Origin: an uncultured Lachnospiraceae bacterium
GTDB taxonomy: Bacteria; Bacillota; Clostridia; Lachnospirales; Lachnospiraceae
Reading direction: 5' to 3'
Length of the DNA: 23,643 nt
NCBI GenBank assembly: GCA_947177925.1
Contig: CAMWWJ010000009.1
Coordinates: 1 to 23,643 of the forward strand
Part shown: piece by piece, positions 1 to 7,915 of the stretch
Layout of the letters: the number at the start of each line of letters is the position of its first letter
Numbering within the stretch: the first letter of the stretch is position 1
The notes under the pieces: generated by a model
Databases searched by the model: none
Seen by the model: the letters and a program-made list of their open reading frames with translations, nothing else
What the model was told of the DNA's origin: nothing
Position numbers and translations under genes: made by a program

Positions 1-2
1 TT

Positions 3-131
3 TGTAAACCTCTTGAAGAGATGCCGGGCAACAGGTATCTCTTGTATGGTAGGGAATGCTCGAAGAAAGTTTTTCAAGAGGAACTTCAGAAGAAATTAAA
101 GAAATGGATAGAAGAAGGAACGGAATTGTAG
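3..131 (+). CDS. 3' end of an unrecognised protein (partial)
   Basis: An open frame enters from the left edge and runs to a TAG at 129-131, giving about 42 C-terminal residues. The tail is rich in Lys and Glu (for example EELQKKLKKWIEEGTEL) and probably helical. Nothing in it identifies a family, and the N-terminal part lies outside the window. The next gene starts 85 bases downstream with its own ribosome site, so co-transcription is possible but not shown. The call rests only on the open frame reaching the edge and on protein-like composition. Confidence 0.45.
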   Translation, partial: CKPLEEMPGNRYLLYGRECSKKVFQEELQKKLKKWIEEGTEL

Positions 132-216
132 GTAGCTTTATTGGATTAAAAGGATTTTTATGAATAAAATGAATGATTATAACGCCAAACAACAACAAAA
201 TTAGGAGTCCCAACAA

Positions 217-1810
217 ATGGAATGGAAATGGTCATGGCAGGATGAATTTCTAAAATGGTTGTGCGGGTATGCCAATACGGAAGGTGGTACGTTATACATC
301 GGGGTAAATGATGATGGCTATGTGGTCGGAATTGAAGACTCTAAAAGAATTCTTGAAGGTTTGCTGAATAAGATTCGTGACAAGCTGGGGATTATAGCCA
401 GCATCAATATTTATAAAGCAAATGGAGCTGAAAATGTACGTTATAGGAATTGTATGCCCATAAGTATTTCAGAGAAACTAATTAACCAATATGCTTGTGG
501 AAAACTAAATTCTGAAAGGATAGAAAGTACTGATAAACGCTATAAGCCGCTTGCAGTAATTGAAAAAGAGAATAAAATACGGGAAGAAGCGGATGGCACA
601 AGAGAGTATATATCCATAGAAATTATAAAATATCCGTTTGCTATTTCGTGTGATGGAAAATATTATAAACGTTCCGGTTTGACATTGCATGAATTAAATG
701 GTTTTGAATTGCAAAATTTTCTTTTGGAGTGTGCTGGAAAAACGTGGAATACAGTTCCTGTTCCAGAGGTTAGCGTATCAGATTTGAGTAAAGAGGCATT
801 GGACGTGTTTAGAAAGAAAGCAGTTAAAAGCAACAGGATGACAGAGAGCAAAGTAAATGTTTCTAACGAGTTATTGCTGCGTAATTTAAAACTATTTGAT
901 GGCGAATATTAACAAGGGCAGCAATTCTATTGTTTCATCCGACACCGGAACGTTACGTAACAGGTTCCTATATTAAAATCGGTTATTTTTCATTGGTAGG
1001 AACTTTTGGCGAAAATGCGGAACTGATAGAGGAGTTGCAGCATCAGGACGTTGTGGAGGGACCGCTTCTTTTACAGGTCGATAAAGCGATTGACTTGATT
1101 TTTACAAAATATTTTAAATCATTGGTAGATTATGAAGGCATTCAACGTACAGAAACTTATATGCTTACCAGAGGTATGATTCGTGAATTGCTTCTCAATG
1201 CGGTTGATTATAAAGATTATGCAACGGGTGTGCTGGTTCAGGTATTCATATATGAAGATCGAATAGTTATATTTAATTTGGGAGCTTGGTCAAAACGTGT
1301 ACCTACGGATGAACGGGTATATGAGAAACATGAATCTGTACCACATAATCCTAAAATTGCAGATGTTTTTTTCGCTCAGGAGATGTGGAATCATGGGGAA
1401 GAGGTTTTTTAAAAATAAAGGCAGAATGTAAAAAAGTAAACGCACCGCTTCCGCTTATAGATGCTGAAAATGGAGGAGTTTCAATCAGTGCATCGGGATG
1501 TGAAAAATATATGTTTATGCTAAGATATGGTCAGTATGGACAAGGAGGTGCAGATGGTATTTGGAGAAACAAGGAAAAGGTAAATAAAAAAAGCGGCTAT
1601 AAAAAGGTAACGAAAAAGACACAAATGAAGTATGATAAAATTCTTGCATTTATGGAAGAGGGAAAAGAGTATGGGATCTGGGAGTTCTGCGAGTTGTTGA
1701 ATTTGAAAGAAAGCCGCACGAAAGTTATTTTGCAAGGTCTATCAGATTATATTGAAATTGTAGGAAGTAATCGGGATAGACGCGACAAGAAAAAGAGAAT
1801 TAGTCAATAA
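217..1810 (+). pseudogene. AlbA_2/Schlafen-type ATP-binding protein, broken by two frameshifts
   Basis: ATG 217 follows AGGAG at 203-207. Three pieces (217-912, 930-1412, 1385-1810) in three frames read as one protein of about 531 residues if one T is restored near 909-910 and one in the T7 run at 1366-1372. The first repair gives DGEYLTRAAILLFHPTPERY and the second gives FFRSGDVESWGRGFLKI; both are standard junctions of this family. The N-terminus (CGYANTEGGTLYIGVNDDG) is the AlbA_2 (Schlafen_2) domain, the middle (RELLLNAVDYKDYATG) resembles the HATPase_c_4 region, and the Lys-rich C-terminus looks like a winged helix. The family is usually annotated as a putative DNA-binding regulator with unknown ligand. 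There is an apparent extra segment of about 45 residues near residues 70-120. Both lesions are single-T losses, so sequencing error cannot be excluded. Confidence 0.8.
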
Positions 1811-1931
1811 TTGCGCATGGCTACAAAATGGCTGCAACATTTAATTTTTCTATTTTATATCTTTTAATTTAAGGAACTAAAATCCACTTTTTCTTAATTG
1901 CTATCCATCGAGCAAGAAATTATAATAAATA

Positions 1932-1948
1932 CTGACATAAAGAGTCAG
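1932..1948. promoter_or_regulatory. Dyad operator candidate upstream of the WYL regulator
   Basis: CTGAC-N7-GTCAG is a perfect 5-bp dyad ending 14 bases before a TATAAT hexamer (1963-1968). It shares TGACATA..G.GTCAG with a second dyad at 2881-2896, upstream of the next gene. A shared site in front of the regulator and its neighbour suggests autoregulation by the WYL protein. No good -35 lies 17 bases upstream of the TATAAT, which fits a promoter needing an activator. The dyad is seen; the binding is inferred. Confidence 0.5.
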
Positions 1949-1986
1949 GTTTTAAATCCTATTATAATGGCAAGGAGGCATTGCTA

Positions 1987-2883
1987 ATGCAGGAAAGCAG
2001 ATTATTTAAGATTGTGTATCATTTACTTGATAAAGGACAGGCTACTGCTCCAGAATTAGCAGAAAAATTTGAAGTATCCGTAAGAACTATTTACAGAGAT
2101 ATTGATGCTTTAAGTGAGGCAGGTATCCCTATTTATGCAGAAGCAGGTCGAAAAGGCGGCATTCATTTGATGAATAATTTTGTTTTAGATAAAGCTGTAT
2201 TGTCAGAAGAGGAAAAGCAGGAAATTTTAACGGCCTTACAAAGTATAAACTTTACGAAAAATATTAGCAGCAGTCAAACATTACAAAAGCTTTCTGCAAT
2301 ATTTAATCTCAGTTCGGAGAATTGGCTTGAAGTGGATTTTTCCAGATGGGGAAATAAAGGAACTGAAAATGAAAAATTTGAATTGCTGAAATCAGCGGTA
2401 ATTCATCAGAAATGTGTAAAAATAACCTATGCAAATTCCTATGGAACAATTAGTGAAAGAATTGTCCAGCCGTTAAAAATGTCATATAAGTCTATGTCGT
2501 GGTACTTAAAGGCGTATTGTACGGAAAAACAGGATTATCGTATTTTTAAGCTGACCCGTATTATAGATTTGGAAGTTCTTGCAGATAGTTTTCGTAAAAG
2601 TTCCTTTCCAGAATTAGATGAAGCGTTGGGTCAAACCTATAATACAATCATATTGGGTTTTCCACAAAATATGTCATATCGCGTTTATGATGAATTTGAC
2701 AAAACACAAGTAACCAGGCGGGAAAATGGAGATTTAATTGTTTCGGCACATATGCCAGAAGATGAATGGTTAATAGGGTATCTGTTATCATTCGGAACGC
2801 AGGTAGATATTATAGAGCCAGCGTATCTCAAAGAAATTGTAGCTGAACAGGCAAAGAAAATTTACGAGAAATATAAATCTTGA
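1987..2883 (+). CDS. WYL-domain transcriptional regulator (YafY/DeoR-like)
   Basis: The start is ATG 1987, 8 bases after AGGAGG (1973-1978); an in-frame TTG at 1981 is only 2 bases from it and is rejected. The 298-residue protein has an N-terminal helix-turn-helix (residues about 15-46, ATAPELAEKFEVSVRTIYRD) and a C-terminal WYL ligand-sensing domain with the WYL triplet at residues 172-174 and the following YRIFKLTRI segment. WYL regulators bind DNA as homo-oligomers and respond to small ligands or nucleic acid; the effector here is unknown. It is the first gene of a block with GyrI-like, ClbS-like and flavin reductase-rubredoxin genes. Its TGA stop overlaps the second dyad operator, so it may control both itself and the downstream genes. 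Confidence 0.9.
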   Translation: MQESRLFKIVYHLLDKGQATAPELAEKFEVSVRTIYRDIDALSEAGIPIYAEAGRKGGIHLMNNFVLDKAVLSEEEKQEILTALQSINFTKNISSSQTLQKLSAIFNLSSENWLEVDFSRWGNKGTENEKFELLKSAVIHQKCVKITYANSYGTISERIVQPLKMSYKSMSWYLKAYCTEKQDYRIFKLTRIIDLEVLADSFRKSSFPELDEALGQTYNTIILGFPQNMSYRVYDEFDKTQVTRRENGDLIVSAHMPEDEWLIGYLLSFGTQVDIIEPAYLKEIVAEQAKKIYEKYKS

Positions 2884-2896
2884 CATAGGGTGTCAG
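2881..2896. promoter_or_regulatory. Second copy of the dyad operator, upstream of the GyrI-like gene
   Basis: TGACA-N5-TGTCA (2881-2895) is a perfect 5-bp dyad. Aligned to the dyad at 1933-1948 it reads TGACATAGGGTGTCAG against TGACATAAAGAGTCAG. It includes the upstream gene's stop codon and a TTGACA at 2880-2885. A TATCAT at 2908-2913 is a possible -10 but is 22 bases away, too far for a plain SigA promoter. The spacing from dyad to -10 is nearly the same as at the first site. The likely ligand is the WYL regulator (inference). Confidence 0.5.
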
Positions 2897-2951
2897 TATA
2901 TATGCGGTATCATTTATCTGTAAATTCTATTTGAGAAAGTGAGGACTGTAA

Positions 2952-3569
2952 ATGAAATTTGAATGGAAAAAGCAGGAGAAAGAGATATACGGCGTAAATA
3001 CAAAGCCTTGCGTGATTGATATTCCTGCTCAAAAATATATTATGATTTCTGGCAGCGGAAATCCTAATGGCGAAATTTTTTCAGATAAGGTTGCCGCCCT
3101 GTTTTCGATAGCTTATAAAATGAAAATGGCATATAAATCACTTGCCCAAAAAAGCTGTGAAATAACTGATTATTCCGTATATCCCTTAGAGGGAATATGG
3201 AACAAGGCTTCTGAAAAAGAAAGTTTGGTAAAGGAAGAATTGCAATACCGCATTATGATACGACAGCCAGATTTTATTACCAGAGAAATGTTTGATAATG
3301 CATTAGAGGTAGTTAAGAGTAAGAAAGATAATCCATATCTTGCAAATATTTCATTTGAAACAATCTGTGATGGTAAGTGTGTTCAAGTATTGCATAAAGG
3401 AGCGTTTGATGATGAGCCTGTGTCATTTGAGATTATGAATGACTATTGTTTGGAACACGGTTACAAGCGTATTGAAAAAGAGCATCGTGAAATATATTTG
3501 AATAATTTCAATCGTACAGAAAAAGCCAACTTAAAAACGATCTTAAGATACAAAGTTACAGATATATAA
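2952..3569 (+). CDS. GyrI-like small-molecule-binding protein
   Basis: A 205-residue cytoplasmic protein, ATG 2952, with a GTGAGG ribosome site about 7 bases upstream. The opening (KKQEKEIYGVNTKPCVIDIPAQKY followed by ISGSGNPNG) and the central MIRQPDFITREMF segment match the GyrI-like/SOUL-like superfamily, in the long subgroup often found beside WYL regulators. Family knowledge: GyrI-like folds bind hydrophobic ligands, and some members hydrolyse cyclopropanoid DNA alkylators such as yatakemycin. Whether this one is an enzyme or a binding protein cannot be told from sequence alone. It lies 68 bases after the WYL regulator, behind a copy of the putative operator, and 37 bases before the ClbS-like gene. 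Confidence 0.85.
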   Translation: MKFEWKKQEKEIYGVNTKPCVIDIPAQKYIMISGSGNPNGEIFSDKVAALFSIAYKMKMAYKSLAQKSCEITDYSVYPLEGIWNKASEKESLVKEELQYRIMIRQPDFITREMFDNALEVVKSKKDNPYLANISFETICDGKCVQVLHKGAFDDEPVSFEIMNDYCLEHGYKRIEKEHREIYLNNFNRTEKANLKTILRYKVTDI

Positions 3570-3606
3570 ATAGTAATATATTGTTTTAAAAGAAAGGAAA
3601 ATGAAT

Positions 3607-4149
3607 ATGGGCAGACCAACAACAAAGACAGATTTACTAAAAGCAGCAACCGCTAATTATGAAAAGTTAAATGTTCTTATTTCTGAATTAACAGAAAAAG
3701 AGTTATCAACTTCTTTTGATTTTTCGAGTGATGAAAAAAAGAAAGAATCTCATTGGAAACGAGATAAAAATCCGCGTGATATTTTAATTCATCTTTACGA
3801 ATGGCATCAACTTTTGCTGAATTGGGTACATTCCAATCAAAATGGTGATAATAAACCGTTTCTTCCAAAGCCTTATAATTGGAAAACTTATGGAGATATG
3901 AATGTGGAACTTTGGAAAAAACATCAATCCACATCGTTGGAAGATGCAAAAAGTATGCTTCAAAACTCTCATACTGAGGTCATAAAGTTAGCAGAAACTT
4001 TTTCAAATGAAGAATTGTTTTCAAAAGGCGTTTACAAATGGGTTGGCGGAAGCACATTAGGTTCTTATTTTGTCAGCGTTACAGCAAGTCATTATGATTG
4101 GGCAATGAAAAAACTAAAAGCACATAAGAAAAATTGTGCTGCTATGTGA
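3607..4149 (+). CDS. ClbS/DfsB-family four-helix-bundle protein
   Basis: The start is ATG 3607, 8 bases after AAGGA (3594-3598); an in-frame ATG at 3601 sits only 2 bases from the site. The 180-residue product opens MGRPTTKTDLLKAA, the usual start of the ClbS/DfsB (DUF1706) family, and carries its DPRD/LIHLYEWHQLLLNW-type segment (here NPRDILIHLYEWH) and the late SHYDWAMKKLK helix. The fold is DinB-like. ClbS protects colibactin producers by hydrolysing the cyclopropane warhead; most homologues have no tested substrate. No colibactin-type synthase is visible nearby, so a role in defence against an exogenous compound is more likely than self-resistance (inference). Confidence 0.9.
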   Translation: MGRPTTKTDLLKAATANYEKLNVLISELTEKELSTSFDFSSDEKKKESHWKRDKNPRDILIHLYEWHQLLLNWVHSNQNGDNKPFLPKPYNWKTYGDMNVELWKKHQSTSLEDAKSMLQNSHTEVIKLAETFSNEELFSKGVYKWVGGSTLGSYFVSVTASHYDWAMKKLKAHKKNCAAM

Positions 4150-4165
4150 GGTGGCAAAAATGCAC

Positions 4166-4194
4166 TTGACAAAACAGAGAACAAAAAATAAAAT
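4166..4194 (+). promoter_or_regulatory. SigA promoter for the flavin reductase-rubredoxin gene
   Basis: TTGACA (4166-4171), a 17-base spacer and TAAAAT (4189-4194) make a near-consensus promoter. It ends 58 bases before the ATG at 4253, so this gene can be transcribed separately from the upstream pair. No copy of the dyad seen at 1932 and 2881 is present here. Confidence 0.65.
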
Positions 4195-4252
4195 GAAAAT
4201 AATTTTAAATAGAGAAAGATAAAAGTATGACAAGAAATGCGGAGGTATAAAA

Positions 4253-4867
4253 ATGGATAAGAGTGCAATGTATCATCTCACATACGGTCTCTTTATTTTG
4301 ACTGCCAGAGAAGGGGATAAAGACAATGGCTGTATTGTAAACACTGTGACACAGGTTACCACAGAACCGAATAGAATTACTGTGGCTGTAAATAAGAAAA
4401 ACTATACCCATGATATGATTCAAAGAACGGGAGCATTTAATGTTTCTATACTTTCAACAGACTCTAAGTTTGATACCTATAAGCATTGGGGCTTTCAAAG
4501 CGGAGCAAATGTAGATAAGCTGGAGAAGATTGCTTTTCAAAGAGCGGAAAATGGAATCGTTTACATTGCAGAGGAATGTAACGCATATCTGTCCGCAAAG
4601 GTGGTATCATCCATTGATTTGGGAACCCATACGTTGTTTTTGGCAGATGTGACGGATGCTGCTGTTTTATCCGAACAGGAATCGGTCACCTATAGTTACT
4701 ATCAAAAACATATAAAAACAGTACCTAAAGTGGATGAAAAGAAAAAGGGATTTATTTGTACAGTATGCGGATATATTTACGAAGGAGACAATTTGCCGGA
4801 GGATTTTGTCTGCCCATTGTGCAAGCATCCGGCAAGCGATTTTAAACCAATATCAAATGAATCTTAA
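4253..4867 (+). CDS. Flavin reductase-rubredoxin fusion (high-molecular-weight rubredoxin type)
   Basis: A 204-residue protein; ATG 4253 follows GGAGG by 7-8 bases. Residues 1 to about 155 form the FMN-binding split-barrel flavin reductase domain (start MYHLTYGLFILTAREGDKDN, then NAAVN-type and HTLFLADV motifs). Residues 165-200 are a rubredoxin domain with its four iron ligands C169, C172, C187 and C190 (CTVCGYIYEGD and CPLC). Such fusions in anaerobic clostridia pass electrons from NAD(P)H or ferredoxin routes to flavodiiron proteins or rubrerythrin for oxygen, peroxide or NO removal. The protein is cytoplasmic. It has its own promoter and no redox partner gene next to it. Confidence 0.93.
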   Translation: MDKSAMYHLTYGLFILTAREGDKDNGCIVNTVTQVTTEPNRITVAVNKKNYTHDMIQRTGAFNVSILSTDSKFDTYKHWGFQSGANVDKLEKIAFQRAENGIVYIAEECNAYLSAKVVSSIDLGTHTLFLADVTDAAVLSEQESVTYSYYQKHIKTVPKVDEKKKGFICTVCGYIYEGDNLPEDFVCPLCKHPASDFKPISNES

Positions 4868-5009
4868 AGGAAAAAGAAGAAAGCACGTATGAGTAAGTAT
4901 GCAACCAAAATCATGGATTCATTGCGTCCGCTGGAGTAGTGACGGAAAATAGAAAACAATATTATAAAAGAACTATTTATACACAATGAAAAGCGGTGTG
5001 AGGGAAGTC

Positions 5010-5805
5010 ATGCAGCTTTTTTTGTGGCATTGCGGGCATGGTGCTATCGGGATGGAGTGAGACATCGGCTGAAGCGTGGCAGATTCAGCTGGTATTTAAA
5101 GAAAACGACTATTCCATATCTGAATCATTGGAAGGAGCCAGAGAGTCAGAGGGATTAGAAGAGTCAGAGAAAACAGAAGGATTAGAAGAATTAGACGAAT
5201 TAGGAGAGGATGAATCAGAGGGAGCAAGTGAAGCAGTAAAAGTAAACTTTGAAGGAAATGACAGAGCTGAATGGAATGGTAAAATTGAATCGATGATTAT
5301 GGCTGATACTTCCTTTATAGTGGTCCATACAACCTATTCAGATGTGGGTTTTACGGATGGGGAAAATGAAAAAAATAACATAGTAGTCTACAAGTTTCTC
5401 TTAACTGATCATAATGAATTTTACTATATTAAAAATGGAAATACCACATTTGGCTTTACTGGAAATACAGAAGGAGTATTTATTGGATATGAGGATCTTT
5501 CAAATAAAATAGATAGCACAATTATTGATATATTTAATCTTTAAAATTATGCTGATTGTTGTTATGTAGTAGATGAAAAGAATAATATTTATTTTGTGGA
5601 AATTGGATTAGATGAGGTTGAAGTAACATTACTTACCCAGTTTCAGGATGGCAAAATTGCAGATATAAAAGGATTTGCAGGGCAAAATGAAAAAATACTA
5701 ATCAGAACTGATAATGGTTCGTATTATTATACTTATTATGATGGAATAAAGAAGATTGAGGCAATAGGCTCAAATTACAAAAGTGCAGTATTGCTTGACA
5801 AATAG
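5010..5805 (+). pseudogene. Secreted acidic protein, decayed (frameshift in signal peptide and internal stop)
   Basis: Two open stretches, 5038-5544 and 5596-5805, are in the same frame, separated by a TAA at 5542-5544; reading through gives FNL-stop-NYADCCYVVDEKNNIYFVE with no loss of sense. Upstream, ATG 5010 with GTGAGGG in front would join this frame if one T of the T7 run (5017-5023) is removed. The repaired N-terminus, MQLFCGIAGMVLSGWSETSA then EAW, looks like a signal peptide with an A-E-A cleavage site. The mature part starts with an acidic low-complexity stretch of LEE/SEG/ELDE repeats, then alternating beta-like segments (LLTQFQDGKIADIKGF) that recall a beta-propeller-like C-terminus. 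No family was recognised. About 265 residues when repaired. Confidence 0.6.
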
Positions 5806-5808
5806 GTG

Positions 5809-5866
5809 AATTGCAAGGATAAATTCTACCATTGGAAGAGTTAAGGGTAAAATTTACCCTTGCAAT
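5809..5866 (+). terminator. Long hairpin after the decayed secreted-protein gene
   Basis: Arms 5809-5830 and 5845-5866 pair with about two mismatches (AATTGCAAGG... against ...CCCTTGCAATT). The right arm contains a second perfect palindrome, GGGTAAA-A-TTTACCC (5845-5859), that could fold on its own. There is no U-tract after it; the A8 run at 5880-5888 is better placed for minus-strand termination. It probably isolates this gene from the chemoreceptor unit. Confidence 0.45.
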
Positions 5867-5907
5867 TTGTAAATTTACATAAAAAAAATTTAATTTAAGA
5901 AATAAAA

Positions 5908-5936
5908 TTGACAAAACTGCACAATATTGTTATAAT
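5908..5936 (+). promoter_or_regulatory. Perfect consensus SigA promoter
   Basis: TTGACA (5908-5913), exactly 17 bases, then TATAAT (5931-5936). Both hexamers match consensus. Transcription would start near 5943 and lead to the chemoreceptor gene at 6188. Confidence 0.8.
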
Positions 5937-6187
5937 ATCATACAGATAATTCAAAAGAGACTTAATGATTATGAATGCAAAAGATAAACTTGAGCACAGC
6001 ATAGGCTGTTTTATATTATACAATAAAATGTTTTACTATAATTTTGTAGATTAACTGGTGTCTTTTGTCATATTTATGTGGCAGGAGGCATTTTTGTTTT
6101 TGGGGAAATGATTGGGAAAATTCAGATATTGCTCAGTTGATAACTTGGATTTTTCAATAATAATCTGCTTTAAGGAGGAAAAATATT
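5937..6187 (+). other. Leader of about 245 nt before the chemoreceptor gene
   Basis: This stretch between the promoter and ATG 6188 has no open frame of note. It holds an internal promoter-like area (ACTATAATTTTG near 6035) and a GGCAGGAGGCATTTTTG stretch near 6081 that looks like a ribosome site without a gene. It does not match the c-di-GMP, SAM, lysine or cobalamin riboswitch patterns known to me. The gene's own ribosome site, AAGGAGG, lies 10 bases before its ATG. Confidence 0.35.
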
Positions 6188-7663
6188 ATGCAGTTAAAGT
6201 CAATGAAAAATGAGGAAAAGCTTGTAAATAATATTATGTTTATTTACATTCTCGGCGTTGGATTTGCGGGTTGGGGTTTTGTAATGGTCTTATTAAACGG
6301 TGGAATACGAGAGTGTATTTTTCTTCTATCCCTGGTATGTGCGGTTGTAACAAAGATTTTTGAAAAACAGTTGGGAAGCAGAGCAAAGTATGTATATGCC
6401 TGTATTCCGCCTGTTATTGGTGCTATTACTGCAGCGGTTTCTAATACGAATGATAGTGCCGGCTATGTGTGTCTGACACATTACTATTTTGTGACGACGC
6501 TTTTGTTGGTTTCCTATTATGAACAGAAGCTGCTTAGGGTAAGTGTGATTGTTACCGTTGTGGTAAATGCAGGAATGATGATTGCATTTCCGGCAGGCTT
6601 TTTGAAGCTCCATAATTTGATTGGATGGATTTTTACGGGAATTGTTTATGTCATATTGTTTGTGGCCTGCAGCTTTATCACTCACCGTACAATCACGTTG
6701 TTTGCAGTAGTAGAAGAAAAAGGGCAAGAGGTAGAAAATGTTCTGAATTCGGTCCAGACGATATCAAATAGGTTGTATGCTGTGGGAACCTCTCTTTCAC
6801 AAGCTTCTGAAAATGAAAGCGCAGCAGCGGAGGAATTAGCGGCAACCAGTGAACAGTTAGTGGAAAACAGTAATATACTCAGTACAAGAACCGATGAGAG
6901 CATGACTAACCTCGGTGAACTAAGTGAATGGGAAGGCGTTGTTACGGAGAGTGTAGAAAAAGTTGAAGCTACATCCAGAGATTTGCTTGATAAGTCCATG
7001 GAGAATGAAAAATTGTTAAATGACTTACATACAATCAACGGTGAAGTATCAGAATCGATGAAGCTTACAACGGATATCGCACAAAAGCTGTCCGATGCAG
7101 TGCAGGAAATAGGTGTTACTTTATCGTTAATAAGCGATATTTCTTCTTCTACGAATCTATTGGCATTAAATGCTTCCATTGAAGCCGCAAGAGCAGGTGA
7201 AGCAGGAAGGGGATTTGCTGTAGTTGCCACAGAAGTAGGGAATCTTGCAAACAGTACACAGGAATCATTAAAGGTAGTCGAGTCGGTTATTGAACGCGTA
7301 CAGGAAAATGTAAAGGAAATTACAATACAGATAGAGGAAAACTCTTCAAAATTGGGCACGCAAAATGAATATTTTGCAAATGTGTTCCAAAGTATGAAGG
7401 ACATGACGGCATTGCTTAATGTTTCGGTTAGTGCAATCGGCACCATGGGAGAGACATATAGTAAGCAGGCAGAAGTGATTGAAAGGACGGTATCGATTAA
7501 CCAGACTATTGCTGAGAGCATTAGAAACGAGAATGAGCAGTTTAATTCCATTAATGCTATGGCTGAAAGTAATGCAAACGATATCACTCAGGTGGCAGCA
7601 CAAGCAAGTGCGATCAATGAAATGGTTGATGAAATGAGCAGGCTGCTTAAACGGGAAGGATAA
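6188..7663 (+). CDS. Membrane methyl-accepting chemotaxis-type receptor
   Basis: A 491-residue protein starting at ATG 6188 after AAGGAGG. Residues about 14-170 contain roughly six hydrophobic segments with short loops, so there is no large extracellular ligand domain; sensing may be through the membrane part. From about 175 on it is a long coiled coil, with the conserved signalling hairpin at residues 320-352 (NLLALNASIEAARAGEAGRG, then FAVVATEV). This tip binds CheA and CheW in chemotaxis receptors. No HAMP domain is evident. No che or flagellar gene is in the window, so it may feed chemotaxis encoded elsewhere or another output. It is transcribed from the consensus promoter at 5908. Confidence 0.93.
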   Translation: MQLKSMKNEEKLVNNIMFIYILGVGFAGWGFVMVLLNGGIRECIFLLSLVCAVVTKIFEKQLGSRAKYVYACIPPVIGAITAAVSNTNDSAGYVCLTHYYFVTTLLLVSYYEQKLLRVSVIVTVVVNAGMMIAFPAGFLKLHNLIGWIFTGIVYVILFVACSFITHRTITLFAVVEEKGQEVENVLNSVQTISNRLYAVGTSLSQASENESAAAEELAATSEQLVENSNILSTRTDESMTNLGELSEWEGVVTESVEKVEATSRDLLDKSMENEKLLNDLHTINGEVSESMKLTTDIAQKLSDAVQEIGVTLSLISDISSSTNLLALNASIEAARAGEAGRGFAVVATEVGNLANSTQESLKVVESVIERVQENVKEITIQIEENSSKLGTQNEYFANVFQSMKDMTALLNVSVSAIGTMGETYSKQAEVIERTVSINQTIAESIRNENEQFNSINAMAESNANDITQVAAQASAINEMVDEMSRLLKREG

Positions 7664-7854
7664 GAGGTCTAGGTAAGACATCGAAGAGAGCATAGCGGGC
7701 GAAGATTAGGTTCGGTGTGGGGCCTATGAGAATGGCGGTAGAGGTGAATACTGTGGGAATGGTTTGGACTTGAAAGAATATGACCGGGTAATCGAGAGCT
7801 ACGAATTTATGAAGAGTTAGTTTGGAAACAGTAGGAGCGGAAAGGAGAAATTTG
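7664..7854. other. Purine-rich gap, no sense-strand gene
   Basis: This part of the 252-base gap between the chemoreceptor and the VanZ gene is unusually rich in A and G on the plus strand and has stop codons in all plus frames. A 98-codon minus-strand frame covers it but lacks a ribosome site, overlaps both neighbours' ends and reads as unlikely protein (many Pro, Thr, Phe). No hairpin terminator with a U-tract was found. It may be decayed coding sequence or an unrecognised RNA. Confidence 0.3.
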
Positions 7855-7883
7855 TTGTTGGCATAAGGAAAATATGCTATAAT
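7855..7883 (+). promoter_or_regulatory. Extended -10 promoter for the VanZ-like gene
   Basis: TTGTTG (7855-7860), a 17-base spacer and TGCTATAAT, an extended -10 (TATAAT at 7878-7883). It lies 33 bases before the ATG at 7916, which has AGGAGGG in front of it. Confidence 0.65.
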
Positions 7884-7915
7884 TGTTACCATAAATTTCA
7901 ATTTTAGGAGGGAAA

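Noticed and set aside
4889..4939. Short frame MSKYATKIMDSLRPLE that starts like a rubrerythrin
   Set aside because: Only 16 residues, no iron-ligand motif and no continuation in another frame.
5937..6187. c-di-GMP riboswitch before the chemoreceptor
   Set aside because: The conserved core sequence and tetraloop-receptor elements of that class could not be found.
6682..7587. 301-codon minus-strand frame inside the chemoreceptor gene
   Set aside because: It is the shadow of the coiled-coil coding sequence, Ser-rich and without a ribosome site.
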